64,000 nt of DNA, taken from the NCBI GenBank assembly GCA_025677815.1, contig JAIXMP010000022.1, positions 434,001 through 498,000 on the forward strand, given 5' to 3'. This document shows, piece by piece, positions 10,464 through 22,248 of the stretch. A program made the translations under genes and the position numbers. Origin of the DNA: Phascolomyces articulosus (taxonomy: Eukaryota; Mucoromycota; Mucoromycetes; Mucorales; Lichtheimiaceae). The notes under the pieces were generated by a model. It had not been told where the DNA came from. It saw only the letters and a program-made list of their open reading frames with translations, and ran no database searches. Numbering within the stretch: position 1 is the first letter of the stretch; the number at the start of each line of letters is the position of its first letter.

Positions 10464-13400
10464 ATGGCACACTCCATATCGTTATCGACACGATCATCTG
10501 GGACAATTCATAATAACCATTCATCGAACGAAAAATCAATGACATCCTCCTCTTATCATCATCATCAAGAAAATGACGTTGTAACAGATACATTACCGAT
10601 CCATCAACGCGATGGATTACGACAAGAACAACAACAAACAGTTGATGACAATGACGATAAAAAGAAGAATAAGAAAAAAAATAAGAAAAAAGAAAAGAAA
10701 CATAAACGAACTGTGCCTGCTCATAAATTATTTCGATTCGCAACAAAATGGGACATGTTTTGCATTGTTATCGCAGGATTTTGTTCAGTCCTTGTTGGTT
10801 TATTACAGCCTCTTTGTATTGTATTCTTTGGTTTGATGATTAATCGAATCATGGATTCTATTCGAGATGGTGAAAGTCTTCCTGATGCAACAAGACCAAT
10901 TGTGATTATTTTCGTTATTCTTGGTACGGTGATCTTAATTTTGGCATATATTGCCAATTCACTTTGGATCATGACAGGCGAGAATCAAACTCGACGTATT
11001 CGTAAATTATACATTCATGCCATTTTGCGTCAAGATATGGTAAAAATATATTATCCATTCCTCTCTTGCAGAAACAAGTGTCTTCAGTATAAATTAATTA
11101 ACATAATTCTTGTACTTTCATTGAATAATATATAGGGATGGTTTGACCAATCTGAAGAAGGATCATTGACAACACGTCTAGCAGCCGATTGCCAACTTAT
11201 TCAGGATGGTATCAGTGAAACGTATGGTGCCATGATCCGCGCTATTTCGGCATTTGTTTTAGGTTTTATTATGGCATTTGCAGTCGGTAAGTAGAAAATA
11301 GAAATAATTACTAATACTTTCCAAAAACAAAAAACCTAACTCACATTCAATCTCATATTTTTAATAAAAAAAACAATGATTAGGATGGAATCTTGCTGTG
11401 ATCGTACTTGCAGTACTTCCACTACTAGCGGGTGTCGGTGGTCTAATGGGCTATCTTATCACTTCTAGTACAATGAAGGTACAAGACGCTTATGCTGATG
11501 CAGGCACAGTGGCAGAACAAGTGTTCACTGGTATTCGTACCGTATACGCTTTTAGTTTACAAAAACGTTTTGCCGAAATTTATGAAACTAAACTTGTCAA
11601 GGCCCGTCAAGCAGGTGTATATCGTGGTTACGCTACTGGTCTTGGTGTTGGTGGTTTCTTATTTGTTCTTTTTGGCATGTAAGTAATAATAATTTGACTC
11701 GATCTTTTTTTGATTCTTTACCGTATATGGCCTGGTTTGCACATATTTTGTGTTTTATTATTCGCATGAAATGAACACATCAAAATTTTTACAAATTGTC
11801 ATTGTAACGAGGGTCATTCATCAAATGATGTCACATGTTATTTATATATCACCTTCCATCATGTAATACCCTGACACTTTATATTATTTATATAGTTACG
11901 CAATTTCATTTTGGTATGGTGGTAAATTAGCCAGTGAAGCAACTCTCGAAGGATGGAAAATCATGGTTGCATTTTTCACCATGATCCTTGGCGCCATGTC
12001 ACTTTTACAATTGCCAACTCATATTTCCAAGATCAGCACTGCTACGGCTGCAGCGTACAAGATTTTTGAAACAATTGACCGTGTCCCCGATATTGATCCT
12101 GATTCTACAGAAGGATTGGTACCTCCTAAAGTACTTGGCAATATTGAATTCCGAAACGTCCAATTCCAATATCCTACACGTCCTGATATTCCTATTCTTA
12201 AAAACTTGAATCTCGAAATCAAGCCTGGTATGACTGTCGCCTTTGTAGGTCCTTCTGGTTCGGGTAAATCAACCACAATCCAGCTATTGCAACGATTTTA
12301 TGATCCTGCTCAAGGTCAAGTTCTTGTGGATGGTAATAATATCAAAGATATCAATGTCAAATGGCTACGTGCTCAAATTGGTGTCGTTTCGCAAGAACCT
12401 GTTCTTTTCAATATGACCATTCGTCAGAATTTGTTGATGGGTGTTCATGAAAAGGTATCTGAAGATGAAATCGTGGAAGCTTGTAAAAAAGCCAATTGTC
12501 ATACATTTATTTCGAAATTACCTAAAGGTTATGATACCCTGGTTGGTGAACATGGTGGTATGATGTCCGGTGGTCAAAAACAGCGTATTGCTATTGCTCG
12601 TGCTATTTTGAAAAACCCTTCCATTCTTTTGTTAGATGAAGTAAGTAAAAAACAAAAGCACATGAATATTATCCCTCATAATGGTTGAACAATACAGAAT
12701 AATAATATTAACAAAATTCCCCTTTTGACTGCTATCTTTCTAGGCTACATCTGCCTTGGATACACAATCAGAGCGACTTGTACAACGTGCTTTAGATGTT
12801 GCTTCTGTTAACCGTACTACGATTGTCATTGCTCATCGTTTATCTACTATTCGTAACGCCGATCTTATTGTTGTCATGCAACAAGGTGATCTCGTTGAAC
12901 AAGGTACACATAATGAGCTATTGGAACGTAATGGAGTCTACAGCGAGTTGGTTCGCAAGCAAAAAATTGCTGTCAAGCAAGTAGGTGCCAATGAAGAAGA
13001 AGAATTCGATGAGGAAGAACTTTTACGCAAAGAAAACGAAGCGCTGGAACAAGCTATTGCTACCAATGAGAATGAAGAACAATTCTATGACACTAAGGTT
13101 GAAATGGAAGGTGGTCGAAATAGCTTTGTCAATGATAAAACCGCCAATCGCTTGTACCGTATGAGTACCACTTCTTCCATTGATGCTTACGAACTTAAAT
13201 TACGCAAGAACAAGGCTGAACGCAAGTTACGTAAAAAGCAAAGTGCACCTATTGGTAGAATTTTGCAACAAATGCGTAGTGAATGGTACTTGATGTTCTT
13301 TGGTTCTGTGGGTGCCACTCTTGCTGGTGCTGTTTTCCCTGTCTTTGCCTTTGTTATTGCCAAATGTATTGGTGTTCTTGTTCAAGAACCAGATCAAGTG

Positions 13401-15350
13401 GCACCATCTCCTATGGAGGGTGCTAATCTCTATGCCTTCCTTTTCTTGATCTTTGCCATTATTGCCTTTATTGGTTATGGTTTACAAATGGGATGCTTTG
13501 AAATTGCTGGTGAACTTTATACCGAACGATTCCGTGCCATGATTTTCCGTGCTTATCTTCGACAAGAAATTGGGTATTTTGATGATGAAGATAATAGTGT
13601 GGGCTCTTTGACTTCAAAACTTGCCGTGGATTCTAAGAATGTCAATGAATTAGTCACTAATGTTCCTGGTGATATTGTCCAAATTATTGCTACGGTGATT
13701 ACAGGTTTGGTTGTTTTTTTTCTTTAAACATATTATCCTCTAAGAAAAGCAATAGCAACAGTAAAAAACAATTCTATTTTTTACTTACTGATATTCTCCA
13801 TCCCTTCTTATAATATAGGTCTTGTAATTGCCTTTTATCATGATTGGAAAATGACCTTGATCGTCTTGGCCATGTCACCACTTGTAATGGGTGCCAGTTT
13901 CTATGAATCCATGATTCAACGAGGGTTTGAAGACAAAACTGCCAAAGCCCATGAACATAGTGGAGAAATTGCTGGTGAAGCCATCAAGGAGATTCGTACC
14001 GTCGCTGCATTGGGTAAACAACCTTACTTTGAAAAGAAATTTGAAAAGGCCTTGCAGCGCCCCCATCGTCTTGCCAAACGTAAAGCGTTCTTGTCTTCCA
14101 TTGGTTATGCTTTGGGTCAAGGTGTTATACTATATGTGGGTGCTGTTGCCTTTTATGCTGGTATGAATTTCCTTCAAGATGGTAAATTGCAATTTGATGA
14201 ATTGTTTATTTGTTTGCTCGCTGTCATGATTACGGTCCATGGTGTTGGTCGTGCTAGTGTTTTCGCTGCTACTTATGCCAAAGCTAAGAATTCGGCATTG
14301 GCTACTTTTGAAGTGTTAGACAGAGAATCTGAAATTGATCCTGAGTTGGAAGGTATTGAACCTTCTACATCGATCATTGATGGTGATATCTCGTTTGAAA
14401 ATATTACCTTCCGGTAAATTTATATATATAATTTTTTTGTATGGATGATTATTTTTTATATGTTTATTAACTCTTTTGATAATATTATCATTTTCTTCGA
14501 CTTGTTTAACATTATTTTATTAGGTACCCTGCTCGTATTGGTAAGTTATTATTCACATGATATCTTATGCTTTTTATCATAATCTTTTAGGAAACATTTT
14601 GTACTTATAATAGCTCCAATTGATTCTTTCATTATTTTTATAGATGTCCCCGTTTTTGATGGTGAATTTAATCTTTCTGGTAAATCTGGCCAAACCATTG
14701 CTTTAGTAGGTCCTTCCGGCTGTGGTAAATCCACCACCATTGGTATGCTTCAACGATGGTATGATCCTATTGAAGGCACCGTTCGACTCGATGAATACAA
14801 TGTGAAAAACTTTACTTTGGGCAACTTGCGTAGTCACATGTCCTTGGTGGGTCAAGAACCTGTCCTTTTCGACATGTCGATTGGTGAAAATATTCGATTT
14901 GGTATGGATGAAGGTAAATCCGTCACTCAAGAACAAGTCGAAGAAGCTGCACGTGCCGCCAACATTCACAACTTTATTGTCGATTTACCTCAAGGCTATG
15001 ATACGCGTGTCGGTGACAAGGGTTCTCAATTGTCTGGTGGTCAAAAACAACGTATTGCTATTGCTCGTGCATTGATTCGTAAACCCAAGGTTCTTTTGTT
15101 GGATGAAGCTACTTCAGCTTTGGACTCTGAATCTGAAAAATTGGTTCAAGCTGCCATTGATAATATCATTAGTGAAGGTGGTCGTACCACTATCACTATT
15201 GCTCATCGTTTATCTACCATTCAAGAAGCTGATTTGATTTGTGTGATCAAGGATGGGCGTGTTGCTGAGCAAGGAACGCATTGGGAATTGCTCAAGTTGG
15301 AAGGAGAGTATGCTAGTCTTGTACGACAGCAATCTCTCAATGCTAACTAA
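10464..15350 (+). CDS. Full-length ABCB-type ABC exporter, 8 exons
   Basis: Exons: 10464-11039, 11136-11286, 11384-11678, 11896-12640, 12744-13704, 13819-14413, 14524-14540, 14644-15350; total 4047 nt, 1348 residues, in frame throughout. Order is a Lys-rich cytosolic N-terminus, TMD1, NBD1, TMD2, NBD2, the standard P-glycoprotein layout, so it probably exports hydrophobic compounds across a membrane. NBD1 has Walker [10 protein letters not shown] (residue ~459), signature MSGGQ instead of LSGGQ, and Walker B LLLDE followed by ATSALDT. NBD2 has Walker [10 protein letters not shown] (~1136), LSGGQ and IAHRLST. Both NBDs look functional. Exon 7 is only 17 nt and, with its flanks, encodes the A-loop RYPARID. 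The introns after LLLDE and inside TMD2 are shared with the minus-strand paralogue. The 3' end is nearly identical at DNA level to the gene at 1-1556. The linker at residues 690-780 is Glu/Lys-rich. Confidence 0.95.
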
Positions 15351-16682
15351 AGTATTATATATATAAACTTGTTTATATTTTTTCACCTTCATTTTGTTAT
15401 CATTTTATATATCATTTTTTTATTATTATATTAGCCTATTGCATTTAGCATTTCTTTGTACTTGTTTCTCTCTCTCTCTCTCTGCTACTTTTTTATCAAG
15501 AAGTCGTCACGAACCATATTACTGTTTCTCCTCCCCCTCCCCCTCCCCCAAATCTTTTTCCCTTCCTCATCACAATGACGTAAAAAACCATCTTCCATTT
15601 TTACCATTATCAATCAGTTTACTTTTTTATATTGTATTATTATTTATAAAAACAAAATGACCATCACCACAGCACCATTCTCTATAAGATATACATATAG
15701 CAATATATTACAACACAATCAATTTTGTTATTTGTACAGAACATGATTGATTCTCCAGGGAATTTATATGTGTATATATATCTACTTGTGTTTTGGTGAA
15801 ATGTCTTTTCTTGTTGTCTACCTAAAAAGGATTTACACTGGGAATTTTTTTTCCCCCTTAATTTTTCACGTGGCTATCACTCGCATACATTCTTTTTGTC
15901 TACCACATTGCCCTAAGAAAAGAAGATTAAAGGCTTAGTATTTTTAAATAATAATCAGTGTTCTTTATGTATGTGGCTGCATATAATAATAGCAATGATA
16001 TATGTTTACGAGTCATGTACCTAAGAACACTTAATTGTCGACATGAATGCTGGAAATAAATAAACTTTAAGGTACTGCAGGGAATACCCAATTATGTATG
16101 CAAGTAAAAAAAATAATCAGAGATGAAAAGGAGCATGTTTTACATCAATAATAATAATACAATCAATATTATTATAAAAAAGAAAAACTAGTCATCATTT
16201 TTTACATATAACCCTGTTTTTCTATATATATGACAACGATGATATAGTGATGCTGATGAAGATAAACTATAATAATATATATCCACACTCCACCACTACC
16301 AGCCATCCCAAAATGGTCAAAAGTCGAATATACCAAATCGAGTTAACTCTTAACACATAAATAATTTTGGACGTTTTTCTTTATTTACGTTCACACACAT
16401 ACATAAAACTATAAACTTACTTCTTATTATTATCACCTGTCAATTTATATCTCTACCCCATACTATAGGTTATTATTATCAATACTTCCTATTTACCCAC
16501 CCACATACATACTAACTAATTTACGCCTTCCTCCCCTTTTCACCTCTATCCCAATGTTTGGATTGTATACAAAACCTTCTCTCTTCTCTCTCTCTCTCTT
16601 TTTTTTATAAAACTGACAGTTTTCTTTTTATTTCTAATTTCTTTGTTTGCTCAGCATCATCACCCTTTTGAAAAAAAATAAA
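15351..16682. other. Intergenic, no gene seen
   Basis: AT-rich with CT-rich microsatellite-like runs near 15470-15482, 15530-15550 and 16582-16602. The last run lies about 80-100 bases before the next start codon and may be promoter or leader sequence. No supported coding frame. Confidence 0.5.
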
Positions 16683-18500
16683 ATGTATTTACAAGAAAAA
16701 GTTATTGTCATCTATGGTGGAACTTCAGGTAAAATACCATTAACATTTCTCAGCAGCAAATATCTATATAATAATAAAAAAGATGTATACATTTCATTGT
16801 AATATTTATAGTCCTTTTATTATATAGGCATCGGTCTGGAATTATCAGAAACATTACTTAGTTTAGGGTACATTTCTATGAATATGAAAAAAAAAGAATA
16901 CTTTGATCTCTCTGGCTATTTATATTTTACACTTTAAAAATCAAACGTAAAAAAAACAATACATGCACCTCTATAATTATATATATATATTTACTTACTA
17001 ACCTATTATGTTATTATTTTTATATATTATATTACATTTCAAAAGTGCATATGTCATTTTTCTTGGAACCAAAAAAGAAAAAGGAAAGGCCCTAGAAGCG
17101 GAATTGAATAATAAATATAGAAGGTACAATGATCACCCTTATTCTTTTTTTTTTCTTTCATCTTATGAAATATGCAAAATATGCATGGTGGATCTATCAA
17201 AGATCAAGATCCATAAGAAGTGTATTCATACATAGATATTTATACTGATAGTGACAAGAAGAATCAAATGGCTTTATTTCATCAATGTGATATTACGGAT
17301 TGGGGTTCACAAGAAGCTATCTATTCATTGTCTACTGAAACATTTGATCAATCCGTGGATGTCGTCATCGTTATTGCTGGTATTCTAGATTCATCCAATC
17401 TCATGAATGATATAGAACTAGGTATGTCTCTATTTTTTAAAACTTATTCTTCTTAAACAAGGATAAGAAGGGAGGAAAAATGGCTTATAATGGTTATGCA
17501 TTTGGAATAAAAAAAGATAAGGAAGATGAGGGGTGATGGCGAGGGGGAAGTAACTCGCGGTAGATAGATTAAAGAAAGAAAGGCAAAAAAATAAGCATGT
17601 GGAGACTGTTGTGTCTGTTGGGAGGTGAATACCCATAGTAGTAAATAATGATAATAATAATGATGTATATTATATTGTTTTTTGACCAACGCAGATAATG
17701 ATAATATGTTGGTAGATGGTACCTATCGAACACTTGAAGTCAATTTAACTGCAGCTGCAAAAGCGAATCGACTTGCTATTCAACATTTTCTTCGAAATAA
17801 TAAACCTGGCTGTGTTATCAATACTTCTTCGATTTATGGTTATGTCGGTGCACCATTGGCTCCACTCTATGCTGCTTCAAAACATGGGGTATTTATTAAA
17901 ACTCTTCTTTTTGATCAATGGATTATCATCATATGGTTATTTTTAATATGGAGTGAATTGTCGCCTTTAGATTATCGGACTTTCGAAAAGTTATGGAACT
18001 CTTTTTCGTTCAACAGGCATTCGGGTCAATGTAGTCGCTCCTCATTTTGTTGGTTTGTACATCCATTTTTCTTCTTATATCATCCCGTATTATTCTTGGA
18101 CCATGAGATTAAATTATATTAAACGCTTTTAATCCCGGTTTTTTTAATATCATATATGTATATATAGATACTCCTATGGTCACAGGTCCTTCAAAAGCAG
18201 TTGCTAAAGCGTTAGGTATGGTTCCAATGTCTCGGTGTATTGATGCTTATATCCAACTTATTGAGAATGATTTACTTGAAGGTAAAAAAAAATACTAATA
18301 TATTGTATAACCCTACAACGTGGTATACTCATAATATTATTTCTTTCACGCATTCAGGGGATGTTCTTGTAGTCACATCAGAAAAAACATATATCGAGCA
18401 ACGTTATCCAGATTCGACTTCTGAAAGATTAGATCACCTTTGTTCTGAACGAAAAAGACAATTTCGAGAACAAATCCATGAATATTTCTTACGACGATAA
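16683..18500 (+). CDS. Short-chain dehydrogenase/reductase (SDR), 8 exons
   Basis: Exons: 16683-16728, 16828-16867, 17046-17123, 17252-17421, 17695-17888, 17971-18052, 18168-18281, 18358-18500; 867 nt, 288 residues. It is a classical NAD(P)-dependent SDR oxidoreductase. The cofactor motif GGTSGIG lies at residues ~12-18, split by the first intron. An IAG replaces the usual NAG. The catalytic Ser is in INTSSIYG, and the Tyr and Lys are in LYAASKHG. A conserved IRVNVVAPHF segment and a TPM loop follow. The layout resembles 15-hydroxyprostaglandin dehydrogenase-like SDRs, but the substrate cannot be assigned. Exon 4 start was chosen at 17252 because it is the only AG site that keeps the frame. 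No membrane segment or targeting signal is evident. Confidence 0.88.
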
Positions 18501-19935
18501 CATTTTCTATATCCTATCTTTTTACTTTTATTATCCTTATAAATATGAACATTTATAAACGTATCATTCTTGATCAAAGGATGATCTCTTTGTATTAACA
18601 TACATCCTCTCCCGAATTTTTTTTATTTTTAAAATAAATATATAAATAGCATAGTAGTAATAAATAATACTTTTTTCAAAGGGCTTGTAAAACATGCCTG
18701 GAGTTAAAAAAAAAATCTCTGGTTGTTTTACCAAATATTATTACTTACGTTCTTTATGAGTACTTGCATGAAGCACCCACACCGGCAAGGAGCGACTACT
18801 ATAGATAAACATATGAATATCAGTTGTGTTAAATGGTAAAAGACACCACATATTCCTACTTTTTATTCAATTCAAAATGAGAAAAATAAACTTACTATAC
18901 AAGACGGTGGCCAGCAACAGCAGCGCATCGCTCCCGCCGAAGCAGGCATGCTCGATTTAGGGCTTAGCCTATGGATGCTCCCTTAATCGTAATACATTTT
19001 TTTGCTTATTAGTAAAGTACAACTTTCTTCACAACCATTAGAATATTCCACTTTCTTTTGTAATACGTACTTTCATAATTTACCAAAGCAGAGCTATTGG
19101 GAGGGCCAAAGAAGAAGAAAAAGAAAGCTTTCTCTTGTGATATTTTATATTATGATTGATCACCACAAATAACATATTATTATTAAAAATCGGTGATTAT
19201 TGTCATTCAACATGGAAAGGAATAACTGATGCTAATATAGTAAAACTATATACCAGTATTATTTTTTATAATGATATATAAGAGAATAATATGAGAGACA
19301 AAACATGCGAGATTCATTTAGTTCTATTTTATATATAATATACTACGAATAATTCGAGAGAACAATAGACATGCGTCGATTGTTGACACATCCGAATCAA
19401 AGTCATCAATTTAATATATAATATATAAATTAACGTAGTCAGTTGAGAACAAGTTTCGATTAAGTTACATGTATTATTGTATTGATAAACCACAATGATA
19501 TAAAGAAATATTTAACGGTTTTAATCAGTAAGTTGTTATTAGGCAACATATTATTATGAATGTAATCTTACGTCTTTTTAAAAATCATTATTATCTTCTC
19601 CTATAGCTTGGCTTTATTTACTTTATTGTACATCTGGGACAAAATTGAATGGCTTGTATTAATTATCCTTTATAGATATTTGAACGGAAAGATGAGGATC
19701 ATTTTTAGATTTGTTTTTCCAACTTGGTATCAACGTTAAATCATCATTTTATTGGCTAAGAACCATTTCTTTACTTTTAATATGATTGGCGCCAGAGACT
19801 TTAACACCGCTTCTTTTTAACTGAAAACAATGCTTGAACAAACTTCTTAGTAATTAAGTAAAGTATATATATTTAGATATATGCATGTAAAATACATTTA
19901 GTTTTATAAATATTTATTTTATATTTATTATTTAG
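18501..19935. other. Intergenic, no gene seen
   Basis: AT-rich. A small GC-richer patch at 18760-18985 (TGGCCAGCAACAGCAGC and following) stands out, but I could not assign it to an RNA or protein. No first exon for the following broken gene was found here. Confidence 0.4.
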
Positions 19936-20550
19936 GTGCTGCCAATGCTGGTCATGCCGCTGATATCGCTCAAGGGCATGCTGGTGGAGAAGGTATATAT
20001 GCATTATTCCTTTTTACTCACAATGGGAATTCACGTATATTATCTGTAACAATCTGATAAATAGCTGACAAGGGTTTGTTATCCAGCCTCATTTCTAACG
20101 TCATGGGTAATAGTAATAATACACCTACCAGTGCTGCTGATCTTAATGATATCAACTATGCTGCTCAATCCTATAACAAAATCTATAATGAAAATAAAAA
20201 ATCATCTTCTGTCAACGGTCTTGGTTTCGCTGCCGCCATGAAAGCATTTAAATTATTTACTGGAAAAGGTGCTAGTGGTGGTTCAGATCAAATTCTAGGA
20301 TTTGCCATGGGTGAAGCCATGAAATTGTTCACAATGCAGCACCACAAAATAATATTTTAAAGGCAGCTATTATGTGGACTGTGAAATTTTCTTGACAAAG
20401 GAACAAGGTGCTTTCAATCCTGTTTTTAATATTTTGATGGGTTTGGTCCATGGTAACTATGATAATAATAATAATCAGCAACAAGCACCTATGGATACAA
20501 ATAATATAGGTAGCATTGCTTCATCTGTTATAAATGGTATTTTTAAATAG
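19936..20550 (+). pseudogene. Broken copy of a small fungal Ala/Gly-rich protein family (DUF7721-like)
   Basis: Pieces 19936-19992 and 20065-20550 are joined by an intron 19993-20064. The translated parts (GHAADIAQGHAGG, then SAADLNDINYAAQSY, AAMKAFKLFTG and LGFAMGEAMKLF) match the pattern of a widespread fungal domain of unknown function that I recall as DUF7721; that name was not checked. The first piece starts right at a splice acceptor with no ATG, and no upstream exon was found. A one-base loss after KLF at about 20330 and another in the TTTT run near 20390 break the frame. The rest stays readable to a TAG at 20548-20550. Either this is a recent pseudogene or the two lesions are sequencing errors and the first exon lies further upstream. 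Confidence 0.65.
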
Positions 20551-21867
20551 AATTTATAAATAAAGATAATACTTCCTGTAAATAATAACAATTCACCTCT
20601 TGTACATATAAAATGTAACCGAAAACCGTTGTCTTTCAGTATGAAGTTACACATAGTCTATGCCAAGATATTTTGTGGCAATAATGTGGTACAATATGTC
20701 CCAGCGAGCGGGAGAGGAAAAATATTTGGTGTAACTAAGAACGTGCTCAACTTGTTCCATTGTCACACTTTTGATATTTATACTTGGTTGTTCTATTTAT
20801 TTGTTCCAAATAATCTTATTTTTGGCGGGAGGAATGGTATGAATATTTATAGATGAAATGAGAAATGAGCAGGGAGTCATAAACTTATTAATATGTTAAC
20901 TGAGGATGAGTTGGATAGATAGAAGTTATCAAGAAGAAGAATATGATTGGTTTCATATGCTTCATTGCTAAAACAAGTGGACGATCTGCATACTTACCAG
21001 GATATCATATATAAAAGAACATTAATTGAAGGTAACACATTTTCTACAGCATACCGTTATACCATAAATGTCATCGTATCATTTTTTTCAATTAATAACA
21101 AGTAACTATAATAAAGCATGCAATGCAGTTGTACTCGATTCTTTTTTAGTTTACACATCACATATATTAACTATTTAATATATCTATCTTTTCCCTATAT
21201 AATGATCAACACCAAACAAGGATCATAATCATCTGTTTTTTTTAAGATACATAGTGGGTAACAACAACCTCTTATTACCATATTATTTTACTGTTAGTCT
21301 ACTAATTCAATTTAATAATTTAATATCCTCGTTCTTTCAATGTTTTACAACAAGATAGAAGAAGAAGAAGAAGAAGAAGGAGAGTTATCATCATGATAAT
21401 GATCATATTATATAATTATGGATGATCAAGGATACGTAATGGTGATTCCCATTCTGAGACAGTTTGAAAGACTACGCAAAAATAAATAAAATGCTTTGCT
21501 GAGCGTGGTAAGTATAATAGTTTTCCAACGCAATTTCCTTTTAAAGTATGCAACGAAATGCTTCAAGGTTCATTACTTGTTTTTTTTATATTTTCACTCT
21601 TTCACTTCTTTTTTTTCTTTTTTCTATTTTATTCAATCAACTCAATCCCCCCAACTCTTTTTTCAACCCCTTTTATCTTATAAGGAAGAAAACACGTCTA
21701 CTGACCTGAAATAATCAACCTATACCCTCAATTCAATATACTATAGCAACAATAAAAACACCATCACCATTGAAAAACTATTGATATAAAAAAGAACGAG
21801 GTTGCTATTCGATTCCTCTTTTACTCGAACTCGCCCATTTACAACAACAAAGAAAAATATATAAAGG
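20551..21867. other. Intergenic, no gene seen
   Basis: No supported gene. A (GAA)n tract lies at 21357-21380. From about 21590 to 21780 the plus strand is T/C-rich and then CA-rich, typical of the promoter and leader of the following gene. Confidence 0.45.
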
Positions 21868-22217
21868 ATGAGTGGCAAGATGCATGACCAAAAAAAAGAT
21901 AAATCTAAAGATTATCTTCTTGGTCTTCATTGGGCTGCTACCACTGGCAATGTTGGTAATGTCAGATAATATATATAATTATTGAAAGGGACGCGGAAGA
22001 AGGGAGTTGGACACGGAGAAAAAATGGGGGAGAAGAAGAAGGAGAAGAAGAAAAGAAGAGGAGGGCAAGCAGTATGTGTGTTGTTGTTGGGGGGGGAATA
22101 AGGAGAAAGGGGTTGAATGAGAGAACAAAAAAAAAAGGGTTTTCTTTGGTGTCAGAAGGAAGAAGCGTGTGTGTGTGAATTGAATAATAATTTATATATT
22201 TATATAATAACAAGATA

Positions 22218-22248
<31 letters not shown>

